Assembly (NCBI GenBank): GCA_965275915.1
Contig: CBDHYI010000007.1
Span: forward strand, 1,674,001 to 1,738,000
Direction: 5' to 3'
Length of the DNA: 64,000 nucleotides
From: JBDWFY01 sp965275915
GTDB lineage: Bacteria > Pseudomonadota > Alphaproteobacteria > Rhizobiales > Stappiaceae
Below, piece after piece: positions 8,196-16,236 of this stretch. The translations under genes were made by a program, and so were the position numbers. How positions within the stretch are numbered: the first letter of the stretch is position 1; the number at the start of each line of letters is the position of its first letter. The notes beneath the pieces are model-generated. The model was not told where the DNA came from. It made no database searches and saw nothing but the letters and a program-made list of their open reading frames with translations.

Positions 8196-9164
8196 TTACT
8201 TCTGTTCGACGTCCGCCAACCCGGCGACTTCCGATTGAAGGGCTCCAATCAGCTTTGGCCAGCTTTGATCCCCCTCATAGAGTTGCGACAGTAAGAACGC
8301 TGAGACCGCCCGCTGCACCGTCGCCAGCCGGTCAGGTTCTTCGTCAGCGGTCTCCTTAGCGTCATACCCGGCAATGCCGCCTAGCCCGTGCTGCCCGCCC
8401 TTGAGGCTCAGCAAAAAGTGGACCCCGGGGCCTTCTTCGTAGGCTGCCCGATACCATTCCGGTCCGCGCACAGTCATGAAGGGGTTCACATCCTCATCGC
8501 CGATGACAGCGAGTGAAGGCGTGGAAACATATGAGTAGTCCGGATTCAGTTCCGAGAAGTTCTCCCGAGCGAAATCGCTCAAATCGTCGCCACCGCGCCC
8601 GGGCGAAGCGAGCAGAACACCGGTCTTGATCCGGGGCTCAAAGACCGACACATCGGTATCCTCGGGTCGTTTGGGGTCGGTCAGCCGTGCGCCAAGCAAC
8701 ATGCCCACTGTCTGTCCGCCCATGGAATGTCCAACCGCCGCCACCCGGTCATGGTCGAGTCTGCCGGCAATGAGCGGAACCATCGCCTCGATCTCGTCAA
8801 GGCAGTCGAGGATATGCTTCATTTCATAAATACGCATCCGCCAGAACAGCGGCGCGCCGGGCTCGGAATGGGACAAGCCGCTGACCTTGGAATTTGCATG
8901 GCTCGGCTGAATGACAACGAAACCTTGGCTCGCCAGGAATGACACGAGCGGTCCGTAGCCATCTTTCGACGGCAGATAGAGTGATGGTCCATCGCCATGC
9001 GACAGCAGGATGATTGGCAGATCGACCCCTTCAATCGGGGCAGTGATCCGCATTTCGATTGGCGATGGCCGAAAGGGTGCGTCTAGCGTGACAGGATCGA
9101 TGGAAATTGACTGCACGGGCTGGCGCATTGGCAGATGCCGCGCTTTGTCGATAAGGTTGTTCAT
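8196..9164 (-). CDS. Alpha/beta hydrolase
   Basis: Predicted cytoplasmic serine hydrolase, 322 aa, no signal peptide. The fold's landmarks are an oxyanion strand (ILLSHGDG near residue 55), the nucleophile elbow GHSMGG near 145 (catalytic Ser), an acidic residue in VIGDEDVNP and the C-terminal His in KGGQHGLGG. It resembles the dienelactone hydrolase/PAF-acetylhydrolase-like group. It is divergent from a TetR gene, with three operator-like palindromes between, so it is probably repressed by that regulator and induced by its substrate or a related compound. The substrate is not predictable. Confidence 0.85.
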   Translation of the reverse strand: MNNLIDKARHLPMRQPVQSISIDPVTLDAPFRPSPIEMRITAPIEGVDLPIILLSHGDGPSLYLPSKDGYGPLVSFLASQGFVVIQPSHANSKVSGLSHSEPGAPLFWRMRIYEMKHILDCLDEIEAMVPLIAGRLDHDRVAAVGHSMGGQTVGMLLGARLTDPKRPEDTDVSVFEPRIKTGVLLASPGRGGDDLSDFARENFSELNPDYSYVSTPSLAVIGDEDVNPFMTVRGPEWYRAAYEEGPGVHFLLSLKGGQHGLGGIAGYDAKETADEEPDRLATVQRAVSAFLLSQLYEGDQSWPKLIGALQSEVAGLADVEQK

Positions 9165-9218
9165 ATTCGTTGTCCTTTTGGGTTTTCAAAATCCGCATCA
9201 GCAGGTATTAACATAAAC

Positions 9219-9285
9219 GGAACAGTGTTCCGAAACTGTATATGGAACAATGTTCCATTTAAGTCAATATGCGGAGCTTTGTTCC
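9219..9285. promoter_or_regulatory. Three tandem TetR-type operators (GGAACA-N-TGTTCC)
   Basis: Three 13-bp dyads lie between the divergent hydrolase and TetR genes: GGAACAGTGTTCC (9219-9231, perfect), GGAACAATGTTCC (9244-9256, perfect and extended to a 17-bp palindrome 9242-9258) and GGAGCTTTGTTCC (9273-9285, degenerate core but within a longer dyad, ATATGCGGA/TCCGCATAT, 9267-9291). Starts are 25 and 29 bp apart. The AT-rich DNA here is also where both promoters must lie. Autoregulation and repression of the hydrolase are inferred from position. Confidence 0.8.
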
Positions 9286-9314
9286 GCATATGCTGTTGGC
9301 GGAGATGATGACGC

Positions 9315-9896
9315 GTGACTGATACTCGCGAGGAGAAACAAAGTGACCGGCAGCTCCGGGCTGACGCTCAGCGCAACGAAGATGCGCTGCTCACGGCTGC
9401 GAAAACGGTTTTTCTTCGGTCAGGCGTGGATGCACCCGTGCGCGAGATTGCGACCCTTGCAGGCGTCGGGGTGGGCACGCTCTACAGAAGGTTTCCGAAA
9501 CGGTCCGATCTGATCAAGGCAGTGTTCCGCAGGGAAATTGACGCCTGTGCCAAGATGGCCAAAGAATTGGCAGAGGAACTGCCGCCCGATGCTGCCATGG
9601 GCCAGTGGCTGCTGCAGTACGCTGATTTCATGGGAACGAAAAAAGGCTTGGCGGCCGCGCTGCATTCCGGCGATGAAGCCTATGCGGATTTGCCGGGTTA
9701 CTTTCGAGAGAAGTTCGAGCCAGAGCTCGCCGATTTACTGCAGGCAGCGTCAGAGGCAGGCGTTCTCAAGGTCGACATCGCGCCCTATGATCTTCTCCGC
9801 GCTATCGGAAATATCTCCAACGCAGATGGCGACGACCGAGAGCCGCATGTGAAGTTGATTGTAGAAGTGCTGACCTCGGGACTTCTCAGAGGATGA
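9315..9896 (+). CDS. TetR/AcrR-family transcriptional regulator
   Basis: 193-aa repressor. The N-terminal helix-turn-helix is at about residues 25-70 (ALLTAAKTVFLRSGVDAPV, then IATLAGVGVGTLYRRFPKR, the recognition helix). The C-terminal ligand domain has the LQYADFMGTKKGLA pattern often seen in TetR proteins with a SbtR-like C-domain. Start is GTG 9315, with GGAG about 10 nt upstream. It is divergent from the alpha/beta hydrolase; the triple palindrome between them is its likely operator. Confidence 0.92.
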   Translation: MTDTREEKQSDRQLRADAQRNEDALLTAAKTVFLRSGVDAPVREIATLAGVGVGTLYRRFPKRSDLIKAVFRREIDACAKMAKELAEELPPDAAMGQWLLQYADFMGTKKGLAAALHSGDEAYADLPGYFREKFEPELADLLQAASEAGVLKVDIAPYDLLRAIGNISNADGDDREPHVKLIVEVLTSGLLRG

Positions 9897-10187
9897 TTTT
9901 TTGAAGGCGAACCGTTCAAGTTGAGGCCCTGTAATCAGTCATTCGCACAACTGCGACGAACGACAGAAAGGTCCTGCGGAGCAGCAGTTGGTGAACGACG
10001 CGACAAATGTCTGGAAAGGGTCCGTACAACACAATGCTGCGTTGTGCATGAATGTCTGTTTCACGGATCTTGAGGATAGTCAAAAACACTTCTAATGCTG
10101 ATTCGCGAAATGACCGTGACGGCCTGCCAATGATCCGCCGTACATTCTTCGTTATGAATTCTCGTCAACGACAGGTGGCGACTTCCA
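9897..10187. other. Intergenic region with no recognised feature
   Basis: 291 bp between the TetR gene and the GNAT gene. Short frames occur on both strands, but none has a family match, good start signals or continuous coding character. It presumably holds the GNAT promoter. Confidence 0.5.
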
Positions 10188-10661
10188 ATGTCATCCGGAA
10201 TTTCATTTACAAGATTGCCGACGATCTCGACCGATGAGATTCTGTCCCACATGTCGGATCCTCGTGTGGCCGAGCACATGCCCCTCTTGACCTCTCATTG
10301 GGGCAAAGCCGAGGTTGCCAGTTTTATCGCGGCGAAAGAAGCTTGCTGGAAGCGCGACGGACTTGGCCATTGGGCCATACTGTTCAACGAAAGCTATGTC
10401 GGCTTGGGCGGCTTCCAGAAGGAAGGCGACGAATGGGACTTTGGCCTGGTCCTCAAGCCGGACTGCTTCGGATTGGGGCCCCGCATTTCGCGAAAGGCAA
10501 TCGAATTCGCGATCGCAGATGACCGGATACCCTTCGTCACCTTTCTCCTTCCGCCGTCTCGCAAGAGCCTTGGGGCTCTGGACAGGATCGGAGCGACATT
10601 CGTGGGCGACGTGGAATATGAGGGGGTGCGCTTTCTCAAGTACCGTCTTGAGACTCCCTAA
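10188..10661 (+). CDS. GNAT-family N-acetyltransferase (RimJ/RimL-like)
   Basis: 157-aa protein of the acetyltransferase_3 (RimJ/RimL-like) type. Visible are a DPRVAEHMPLLT segment near residue 24, WAILFNESYVGLGGF (beta strand before the CoA site) and WDFGLVLKPDCFGLGPRISRKAIEF, where the Q/R-x-x-G-x-G/A loop is degenerate (FGLGPRISRKA). The C-terminus has SRKSLGALDRIGATFVGDV, as in RimL-like enzymes. The substrate is unknown. It sits in an accessory stretch of small modules. Confidence 0.75.
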   Translation: MSSGISFTRLPTISTDEILSHMSDPRVAEHMPLLTSHWGKAEVASFIAAKEACWKRDGLGHWAILFNESYVGLGGFQKEGDEWDFGLVLKPDCFGLGPRISRKAIEFAIADDRIPFVTFLLPPSRKSLGALDRIGATFVGDVEYEGVRFLKYRLETP

Positions 10662-10843
10662 AGCTGTCGCGCGACCGCGCTATCAAGGGAGTAAAGCTGA
10701 CACGTATTAGAGGAAAGCGTGCGATCGCTTTGTCCGCATAGCTGAAACGATAGCAGGTCCTTATCCGGCAAGTTGCTGCGGCATGGCCAAAGGCCGCTTT
10801 CACTGATGATGCGGCGATGCATTGCGGTCTCTTCGGGTTTATA

Positions 10844-10858
10844 TTATACAGTGTATAA
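10844..10858. promoter_or_regulatory. Perfect 15-bp palindrome, candidate operator of the DHFR-like/TetR operon
   Basis: TTATACA-G-TGTATAA is a perfect dyad with 7-bp arms and one central base, 23 bp upstream of the reductase ATG and in AT-rich DNA suited to a promoter. The second gene of the operon encodes a TetR regulator, so this is its probable operator (inference from position and symmetry). Confidence 0.72.
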
Positions 10859-10880
10859 ATACAAAATACCGGAGACCGGC

Positions 10881-11414
10881 ATGCCCACTGGACACGTCAT
10901 GATGGCCATCACTTTAGATGGTTTTGTTGCCCGAAAGGACCACTCGCTGGATTGGCTCATGAAGCAGGACACAGCCGATGAAGATCATGGTTTCGCCGAG
11001 TTCCTCGACAACATCGATGTCATTGTGATGGGCAGCGGGTCATACCGCACAGTGCTGGGGTTTGATGCCTGGCCATATGAAAAACCCGTTGTCGTTTTGA
11101 GCAATTCACTGACAAGGCACGACATACCGGCAGAGTTGGCAGGCAAGGTGGAAATCACGAAGTTGTCGCCACAAGAACTGATGAGTGAAGTGGAGAACCG
11201 AGGATGGCCGCGCGTTTATGTTGACGGCGGTGCTGTTGTGCAGTCGTTTCTCAGATTGGGTTTGGTTGACGACTTCAAGCTGGCAATTGTTCCCATTCTG
11301 CTGGGAGAAGGTATCAGGCTCTTCGGTGATCTACCGTCAGATATTGATCTTGAATTGACGCATACAAAGGTTTTCCCATCCGGACTTGTTGAGGTGCGTT
11401 ACAAAGTGATCTGA
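10881..11414 (+). CDS. Dihydrofolate reductase-family protein (RibD C-terminal-like)
   Basis: 177-aa NAD(P)H-dependent reductase-fold protein, similar to the DHFR/RibD C-terminal group (YwjB/YyaP-like). It starts MPTGHVMMAITLDGFVAR, with a DNIDVIVMGSGSYRTVLGF nucleotide-binding segment, VYVDGGAVVQSFL and PILLGEGIRLFG near the end, all typical of this group. Start ATG 10881 has CGGAG 7 nt upstream. It is 3 bp from the following TetR gene. Not a canonical folA enzyme; the real substrate is unknown. Confidence 0.85.
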   Translation: MPTGHVMMAITLDGFVARKDHSLDWLMKQDTADEDHGFAEFLDNIDVIVMGSGSYRTVLGFDAWPYEKPVVVLSNSLTRHDIPAELAGKVEITKLSPQELMSEVENRGWPRVYVDGGAVVQSFLRLGLVDDFKLAIVPILLGEGIRLFGDLPSDIDLELTHTKVFPSGLVEVRYKVI

Positions 11415-11417
11415 CCC

Positions 11418-11984
11418 ATGTCCCAGTTAAAACGCAGAGGGCGCCCCAGCAAGCAATCTGGTGCCGTCGATAAAGCTGCCATCATAAGCTGCGCAAATTC
11501 AATCATCAGGACGCAGGGTCTGGAAAGACTTACATTTCGCGCGCTTGCCGCCGGGCTGGGAGTGACGGCCATGGCTGTCAAATATCATGTTGGCAGTCGT
11601 GAACAGCTGTTGTGTGATCTTGCTGCCGATGCTTTCAAAGGGGTCGATGCCGAAGTTTCCGACGATACGAAGTGTGCCGAGCTTCGGCAATATCTGGTTC
11701 GGTACAGTGAGGTTGCTTTACAGAACGCCAGCCTTGTTCGGTTTATGCTGAGCAACCCGAGATTTCTTCCGAAGGTGCTTTGCGATTACACCTCTCACAT
11801 TCGGCTGAGAACACAAGCGATCAATGACGGCGACACGGGCGATGTCATGCTGAACTTACTGATCGACTATATTCATGGGTTCGTCTTCGCTGCGGATGCA
11901 GCTCCAACTGAGATCAACCTCACCTTGGAGGAATGCATGAAAAGCATTGACTGGCTGATAGGTGTCTTGGAGAGCAGACATTGA
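11418..11984 (+). CDS. TetR/AcrR-family transcriptional regulator
   Basis: 188-aa repressor. After a basic leader (KRRGRPSK) comes a helix-turn-helix at about residues 20-65 (IISCANSIIRTQGLERLTF, then LAAGLGVTAMAVKYHVGSRE). The C-terminal domain is TetR_C-like. It begins 3 bp after the DHFR-like gene, so both are on one transcript, probably self-repressed through the 10844-10858 palindrome. Confidence 0.9.
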   Translation: MSQLKRRGRPSKQSGAVDKAAIISCANSIIRTQGLERLTFRALAAGLGVTAMAVKYHVGSREQLLCDLAADAFKGVDAEVSDDTKCAELRQYLVRYSEVALQNASLVRFMLSNPRFLPKVLCDYTSHIRLRTQAINDGDTGDVMLNLLIDYIHGFVFAADAAPTEINLTLEECMKSIDWLIGVLESRH

Positions 11985-12059
11985 AGTATCCCGGGCGAAA
12001 GGCAGCCCCGTCCGCAGAGCAGACCTCGCAGGCGCCGCCAACTGAATTACATCAGCTTC

Positions 12060-12851
12060 TTAAGCAGCAGAAATTGCGGCGCGAATTTCCGAAACGACCG
12101 GCCCCTTCGCTGCAAGTGCCCGGCTTGAACTGACGATAATACGTCGTCGATTGTCGGTTAGTGAGGCAACGTCTTTGATTGTCGCTCCTTGCCGACCGAT
12201 TCCAGGCGCCAGGAAATAGGCGCTCGGCAACCGCTCTAGCGCATACTTCAGATCCGCCGGCACGGTCGCCCCAACAACCGCGCCGATGGTTTTGTTACCT
12301 CGGTCCTGCTCCCAACGGGCGATATCGTCAAGAATTTGGTGCCATAATTTCGGTGTTCCATGTTCCTGAAGGGCCGCCCCTTCCGGATTGGAAGAGCGCG
12401 CGACAACGAATACGTATGCACCTGCATCGTAAGCTCTTTCGAAAAGCGGCATCAAAGATCCGAAGCCAAGATAGGGCATGACGGTAATAGCATCTACCGG
12501 CATTGGAGCATCGCGCCCCAGCCATGCTCTGGCATAGGCATCGACTGTCGTGCCGATATCGCCACGCTTCGCATCTGCAAGAACAGGCAAACCGAGTTGT
12601 CTGGCTTCGGCAATTACGTCAGTCAGGATTGCATAACCCTCTGCTCCGAAGCGCTCGAAATAGGCTACCTGTGGCTTGACCAATGCTGCGGTGCCGACGG
12701 CGGCTTCCAGCATGGTGAACGCGAAGGATCGAGCACCTTGGGCGCTGTCTTCTAATCCCCAAGCGGCCAGTGTCTCAGGCGTTGGATCTATCCCGGCGCA
12801 GAAAGTGAGTTCTGATTGAGGAGATTGAGACAGAATATCTACGAGTGACAT
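12060..12851 (-). CDS. pyrF: Orotidine 5'-phosphate decarboxylase, type 2
   Basis: Last step of UMP synthesis (OMP to UMP + CO2), cytoplasmic. About 263 aa from ATG 12851 (MSLVDILSQS); the frame extends to 12929 but has no better start. The sequence is of the type-2 PyrF group (TIGR02127): FCAGIDPTPETLAAWG at the start, the catalytic DAKRGDIGTT (Asp/Lys/Asp) near residue 97, a long middle with MPYLGFGSLMPLFE and FVVARSSNPEG, and LAPGIGRQG-T at the phosphate site. This type is common in actinobacteria and some others; most alphaproteobacteria carry the shorter type 1. Together with its setting among small regulatory modules this suggests transfer. A type-1 pyrF elsewhere in the genome cannot be excluded. 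Confidence 0.88.
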   Translation of the reverse strand: MSLVDILSQSPQSELTFCAGIDPTPETLAAWGLEDSAQGARSFAFTMLEAAVGTAALVKPQVAYFERFGAEGYAILTDVIAEARQLGLPVLADAKRGDIGTTVDAYARAWLGRDAPMPVDAITVMPYLGFGSLMPLFERAYDAGAYVFVVARSSNPEGAALQEHGTPKLWHQILDDIARWEQDRGNKTIGAVVGATVPADLKYALERLPSAYFLAPGIGRQGATIKDVASLTDNRRRIIVSSSRALAAKGPVVSEIRAAISAA

Positions 12852-13152
12852 TGCGAAGACCTGATCAGAAACATTTTTTCTCGTTCTTCTACCCATCACG
12901 CTGCAAGTAAGCCACCGAAAAGCGGCCATTGGAACTCCATCTGCGAAAGTCCGGTTTGTCCTGTGTTTTTGGGTTCATGCATTGCGCATCGAAGGCCCGG
13001 ACCGGGCCCAACCTGTTCGAACATGCGCATGCGGGAATCGTCAGCTATGATGGTTGAATGAACGAGATTGATTGCTTGCCATTCATATCGCGGTGTCAGA
13101 AACTGACCGCCAACCCACGATCAAACCGCGTCGGTATGACTGGTAAACTGCT
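12852..13152. other. Intergenic region with no recognised feature
   Basis: About 300 bp between pyrF and the TetR gene. I see no convincing gene, repeat or RNA. It presumably carries the pyrF promoter (minus strand, near 12870-12950) and the 3' end of the amidase-TetR transcript. Confidence 0.45.
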
Positions 13153-13779
13153 TCAGCCAACCGGTTCCCCGGTCTCCAATAATGCCGCCAAACCGGCCAA
13201 TTGATATCGCCAGAAATGTGCGATCGCAGCCTGAATGTCCGCAGGGGTTTCGTATTCGGCGAGAATGTCTGCAATCATCTCCAACGTTCGGTCGAACAGC
13301 TTGCCCAGAACGAAAGACAGTGACGGCGGCAGCGTTTGGCCGGACGCATTTTGAAGGACGTAGCCCATGGATGCTCTTTGCATTTGCCGGACCATGAGAC
13401 CGCGTATATGGGCATAGCGCGTTCCATCCGCTCCCCTCAGAAGGATCAGAACGACGTGACGGTGTTCGGTCCAAAAAGCGAGCAGCGCGCGCGCATGATC
13501 GGTCTGGCCCATGTTTGCCCAGGACCGGTCCGGCACACCCTTCAGCGCCATCACACGCGCACGCAGCAGACGCAGAAGCCGACCGGCAAGTTCGGGCGTA
13601 ACAACGGCGTAAAACAGCGCGTCCTTGTTTTCGAAATATTTGTAGAGACTTCCCGTGGCCAGGCCGGCCTGTTCGGCGATGTCCGAGAGTTTTGCCGACC
13701 GGAAGCCCTTTGCCGCAAACACGGACGCGGCGGCGAGCAGAATACGGTCTCGAACTTCCGGTTTCAGACGCTGCGGCAT
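13153..13779 (-). CDS. TetR/AcrR-family transcriptional regulator
   Basis: 208-aa repressor. The helix-turn-helix is at about residues 10-58 (ILLAAASVFAAKGFRSAKL, IAEQAGLATGSLYKYFENK). The C-terminal domain is unclassified. ATG 13779 overlaps the amidase stop by one base (TGATG), so it is translated with the amidase; TTG 13782 directly upstream is also possible. It probably controls the amidase promoter through the near-palindrome at 15233-15256. Confidence 0.92.
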   Translation of the reverse strand: MPQRLKPEVRDRILLAAASVFAAKGFRSAKLSDIAEQAGLATGSLYKYFENKDALFYAVVTPELAGRLLRLLRARVMALKGVPDRSWANMGQTDHARALLAFWTEHRHVVLILLRGADGTRYAHIRGLMVRQMQRASMGYVLQNASGQTLPPSLSFVLGKLFDRTLEMIADILAEYETPADIQAAIAHFWRYQLAGLAALLETGEPVG

Positions 13780-15203
13780 CAAAGTGTTTCCATCATGCGG
13801 ATCAGACGCGGCTGCCAGGGTGCCGCCCGTTCAAGCTCAAAGGCAAGTGAGAAAAGCAGATTATCCTGTCCGTGTCCGGCCGAGAAATGGCTGCCGACGG
13901 GCAGGCCGTTTTCCGGACATTGAAACGGCACGGACATCGCCGGCCATCCGGCCAGCGAGGCAATCACGGTGTATCCGGCAATGTCTCTTATGAAGGCATC
14001 CAGAGTTGCGGCGGAGTCGGTCACTCGAATTTTGCCGAGGGAAAATGCCTGGAAAGGCACGGTCGGGCTTAACAAAACGTCGAGGCCGCTCATGGCTTCC
14101 TCCGCGACAGCGGCTGCCTGCTGAATTATGTCAAGCGATTGAACAACATCATCTGCCGATAGCTGTTGACCGCGCGCAATGACCGCACGCGTATACGGCT
14201 CCAGCATTTCCTCCTGAAAAGCGTCGCCCATCATCGCTCGGGCCTGTTCCTGGAATCCCGCCAGCGTCGCGCCCGTCAGGGTAAAATAAGCGGCTGCAGT
14301 GGCGTCTATATCGATTGCTGGTGTCGGGATTTCCAAAACGTCATGACCCAGATCCACGCAGAGACCGACCGTCTGTCTTAAAGCGGCCAATACTTCAGGC
14401 GATGCGGAACCATGATCAAGAGGTGCCTGAAAGACGCCGATCTTCAATCGAGGTAAGTCACTACGTTCGGAAGGATCAGGCTTTTTGAGCCCCCCACCAG
14501 TTTCAGGGCGCTCCGTCGCACGCAGCCAATTGTAGCTGTCTCGAACGGTCCGGCTGACGCAGTGATCGACAACCAGTCCGCTCAGTGGCATGTCAGGCGG
14601 CATCCCGTTGTCAACAACACGGTCCCGGCTGGGTTTGAACCCGAACAGGCCGCAAAATGAGGACGGCCCGCGGATAGAGCCGCCGCCGTCCGATGCATGG
14701 GCGACCGGAACCATGCCGGACGCAACCGCCGCGACTGCTCCGCCTGATGATCCGCCGGGGGATCTGGATAAATTCCAGGGATTGCGCGTTGCGCCTTTTG
14801 CAAGCGTTTCCGTGGTGCCGAGCAGGCCAAATTCCGACGTCGTGCTTTTCCCAAGAACGACCAGGCCACTTGTGTCCAGTGCCTCCGTATACTCCGATCC
14901 GCCTGGGGCTGACATTCCGTCGAACAGCCGGGAGCCGAACCCGAGCGGGTGGTCGGGATAGGATAGGACATCCTTGATCAATGTTGGCACACCGGAGAAA
15001 ACAGCCTTTTTGTCCACAACTGACGCTTTCTGCCGGGCGCGCGCAATGTCTAGGGAGGCCAGCGCATTGACCTTGGGATTGACCCGTTCGATCCGCGCAA
15101 CCGTATTGTTGAGGAGATCCTCGGCCGACAGGTCTCCGTTTCGTACGAGCTCGGCCTGAGCGGTTCCATCCAAATGCAGCAGCGTATTGCCTTCCAGTTT
15201 CAT
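13779..15203 (-). CDS. Amidase (amidase signature family)
   Basis: 474-aa member of the amidase signature (AS) family, which hydrolyses amides by a Ser-cisSer-Lys triad. The Lys lies in VPTLIKDV near residue 74. The glycine/serine-rich signature SPGGSSGGAVAAVASG contains the cis-Ser, followed by HASDGGGSIRGPSSFCGLFGFKPS with the nucleophile Ser in GGGSIR. No signal peptide, so cytoplasmic. GatA is unlikely because gatB/gatC are absent and the C-terminal part differs. It is the first gene of an amidase-TetR operon. The substrate is unknown. Confidence 0.9.
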   Translation of the reverse strand: MKLEGNTLLHLDGTAQAELVRNGDLSAEDLLNNTVARIERVNPKVNALASLDIARARQKASVVDKKAVFSGVPTLIKDVLSYPDHPLGFGSRLFDGMSAPGGSEYTEALDTSGLVVLGKSTTSEFGLLGTTETLAKGATRNPWNLSRSPGGSSGGAVAAVASGMVPVAHASDGGGSIRGPSSFCGLFGFKPSRDRVVDNGMPPDMPLSGLVVDHCVSRTVRDSYNWLRATERPETGGGLKKPDPSERSDLPRLKIGVFQAPLDHGSASPEVLAALRQTVGLCVDLGHDVLEIPTPAIDIDATAAAYFTLTGATLAGFQEQARAMMGDAFQEEMLEPYTRAVIARGQQLSADDVVQSLDIIQQAAAVAEEAMSGLDVLLSPTVPFQAFSLGKIRVTDSAATLDAFIRDIAGYTVIASLAGWPAMSVPFQCPENGLPVGSHFSAGHGQDNLLFSLAFELERAAPWQPRLIRMMETL

Positions 15204-15232
15204 AACGCGCCTCGCTTCGTGACAATTAAAAT

Positions 15233-15256
15233 ATGAATAATGAATTCACTATTCAT
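15233..15256. promoter_or_regulatory. 24-bp near-perfect palindrome upstream of the amidase, candidate TetR operator
   Basis: The 24-bp dyad is centred at 15244/15245 on GAATTC, with outer arms ATGAATA (15233-15239) and TATTCAT (15250-15256); one base pair (15240/15249) breaks the symmetry. It lies 30-53 bp before the amidase ATG in AT-rich DNA, where a repressor would block transcription. The partner regulator is probably the TetR encoded in the same operon. Confidence 0.75.
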
Positions 15257-15272
15257 TTAAAAATGTCAAGAC

Positions 15273-15299
15273 AAGTCACGCTTCAGCAAAGCGTGACTT
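15273..15299 (-). terminator. Stable hairpin, possible terminator of the VOC gene
   Basis: AAGTCACGCTT, loop CAGCA, AAGCGTGACTT: a perfect 11-bp stem 32 bp after the VOC stop. On the minus strand the T-run comes about 10 nt after the stem, so intrinsic termination is plausible but not textbook. Confidence 0.45.
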
Positions 15300-15330
15300 T
15301 GCGCCGGCGTGCCGGAGGCAAACCAATTGA

Positions 15331-15972
15331 TCATCCGGCCCGGCCCGTGAAACAAATCAGATTGCCGTCGGGATCCTGCACAATGAAGGATCGGGCACCC
15401 CAGGGTTCCGTTTTCAGGCTCTGGTGAAACGTGACGTTTGCTTCCTGGAATTCCAGAAACAGCGGCTTGGCGTCGACAAGTGTAAGCGTTGCTGAAAGGG
15501 CATCACGCTCTTTTGTCCGGAACTCCCTGTCGAACACGCGGCCGGCAACCTTTCGCAAATTCAATCGCCCGCCGTCTCGATAAATCTGAGCGTAAAACGG
15601 TGGATCGCCGTAACAGAATTCGATTTTGAACCCGAGCTTCTCAACATAGAAGCGGCAGGAGAGCTCAATGTCTGAGACAAAGAGTTGCGGTTCAGCCGCC
15701 ATGATGGCCGGCGGGCAGGCAATGGGTTGCGCTGACGTCGTCATTGGATCGATACCGTTTTTCAGCGCCGGCCAATTCTTGAAACCATGCTTTCTGGCGA
15801 CAAGCTCCAATGCATCGCTGAGCTTGAAGTCAGCCTGCAGGACCTCCTTGTCGGACAAATCCTGATAACGGACCAGGAAACGGCGGATCTGCGCCGCAAC
15901 GGGAAAATAACCGTCACGGTGCCACCGCACGTAAAGCTTGGCCTGTTTTCTGAGATTTTCGATGTTTGGCAT
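15331..15972 (-). CDS. VOC-family (glyoxalase/bleomycin-resistance-like) protein with an extra N-terminal domain
   Basis: 213 aa from ATG 15972 (MPNIENLRKQAK); the frame is open to 16029. Two parts are seen. Residues 1 to about 75 form a helical region (LYVRWHRDGYFPVAAQIRRF, ALELVARKHGFKNWPALK) of the kind found N-terminal to several stress or ankyrin-type proteins. Residues about 90-213 form one VOC domain (AAEPQLFVSDIELSCRFYVEKLGF, then GRLNLRKV and SFIVQDPDGNLICF). VOC proteins are metal enzymes or drug-binding proteins; bleomycin-type binding is only a possibility. It is monocistronic, followed by the hairpin at 15273-15299. Confidence 0.82.
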   Translation of the reverse strand: MPNIENLRKQAKLYVRWHRDGYFPVAAQIRRFLVRYQDLSDKEVLQADFKLSDALELVARKHGFKNWPALKNGIDPMTTSAQPIACPPAIMAAEPQLFVSDIELSCRFYVEKLGFKIEFCYGDPPFYAQIYRDGGRLNLRKVAGRVFDREFRTKERDALSATLTLVDAKPLFLEFQEANVTFHQSLKTEPWGARSFIVQDPDGNLICFTGRAG

Positions 15973-16236
15973 GGGCGCGCTTCTTGATGGAAAACCATCG
16001 CAGGCGGGCAATGCCCTTTCGGCCCGCAAGCCGGTGCGCCCTACGGCAACATATCAGACGCTATGCAAAGTCGAACTTGGCGTCAAGATATCCAAATCCC
16101 CGGGCGATGGGCTTCGATTGACTTTGCTGCGGTTGCCGTCAAGTCCGCTCCGGCGGCCTTGCCGGGCGCCGGCGCCGGTCTCAGGCGTGATGCCGAAAAC
16201 AACGGAAGACACTCCCCGAGAGAAAACAGCTGCTTG

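Noticed and set aside
10052..10279. Overlapping short frames on both strands before the GNAT gene
   Set aside because: They overlap the GNAT start and each other, and lack ribosome sites or homology.
8196..15972. Genomic island with integrase and attachment sites
   Set aside because: Several small regulatory modules are accessory in character, but no integrase, tRNA or direct repeats bound the region.
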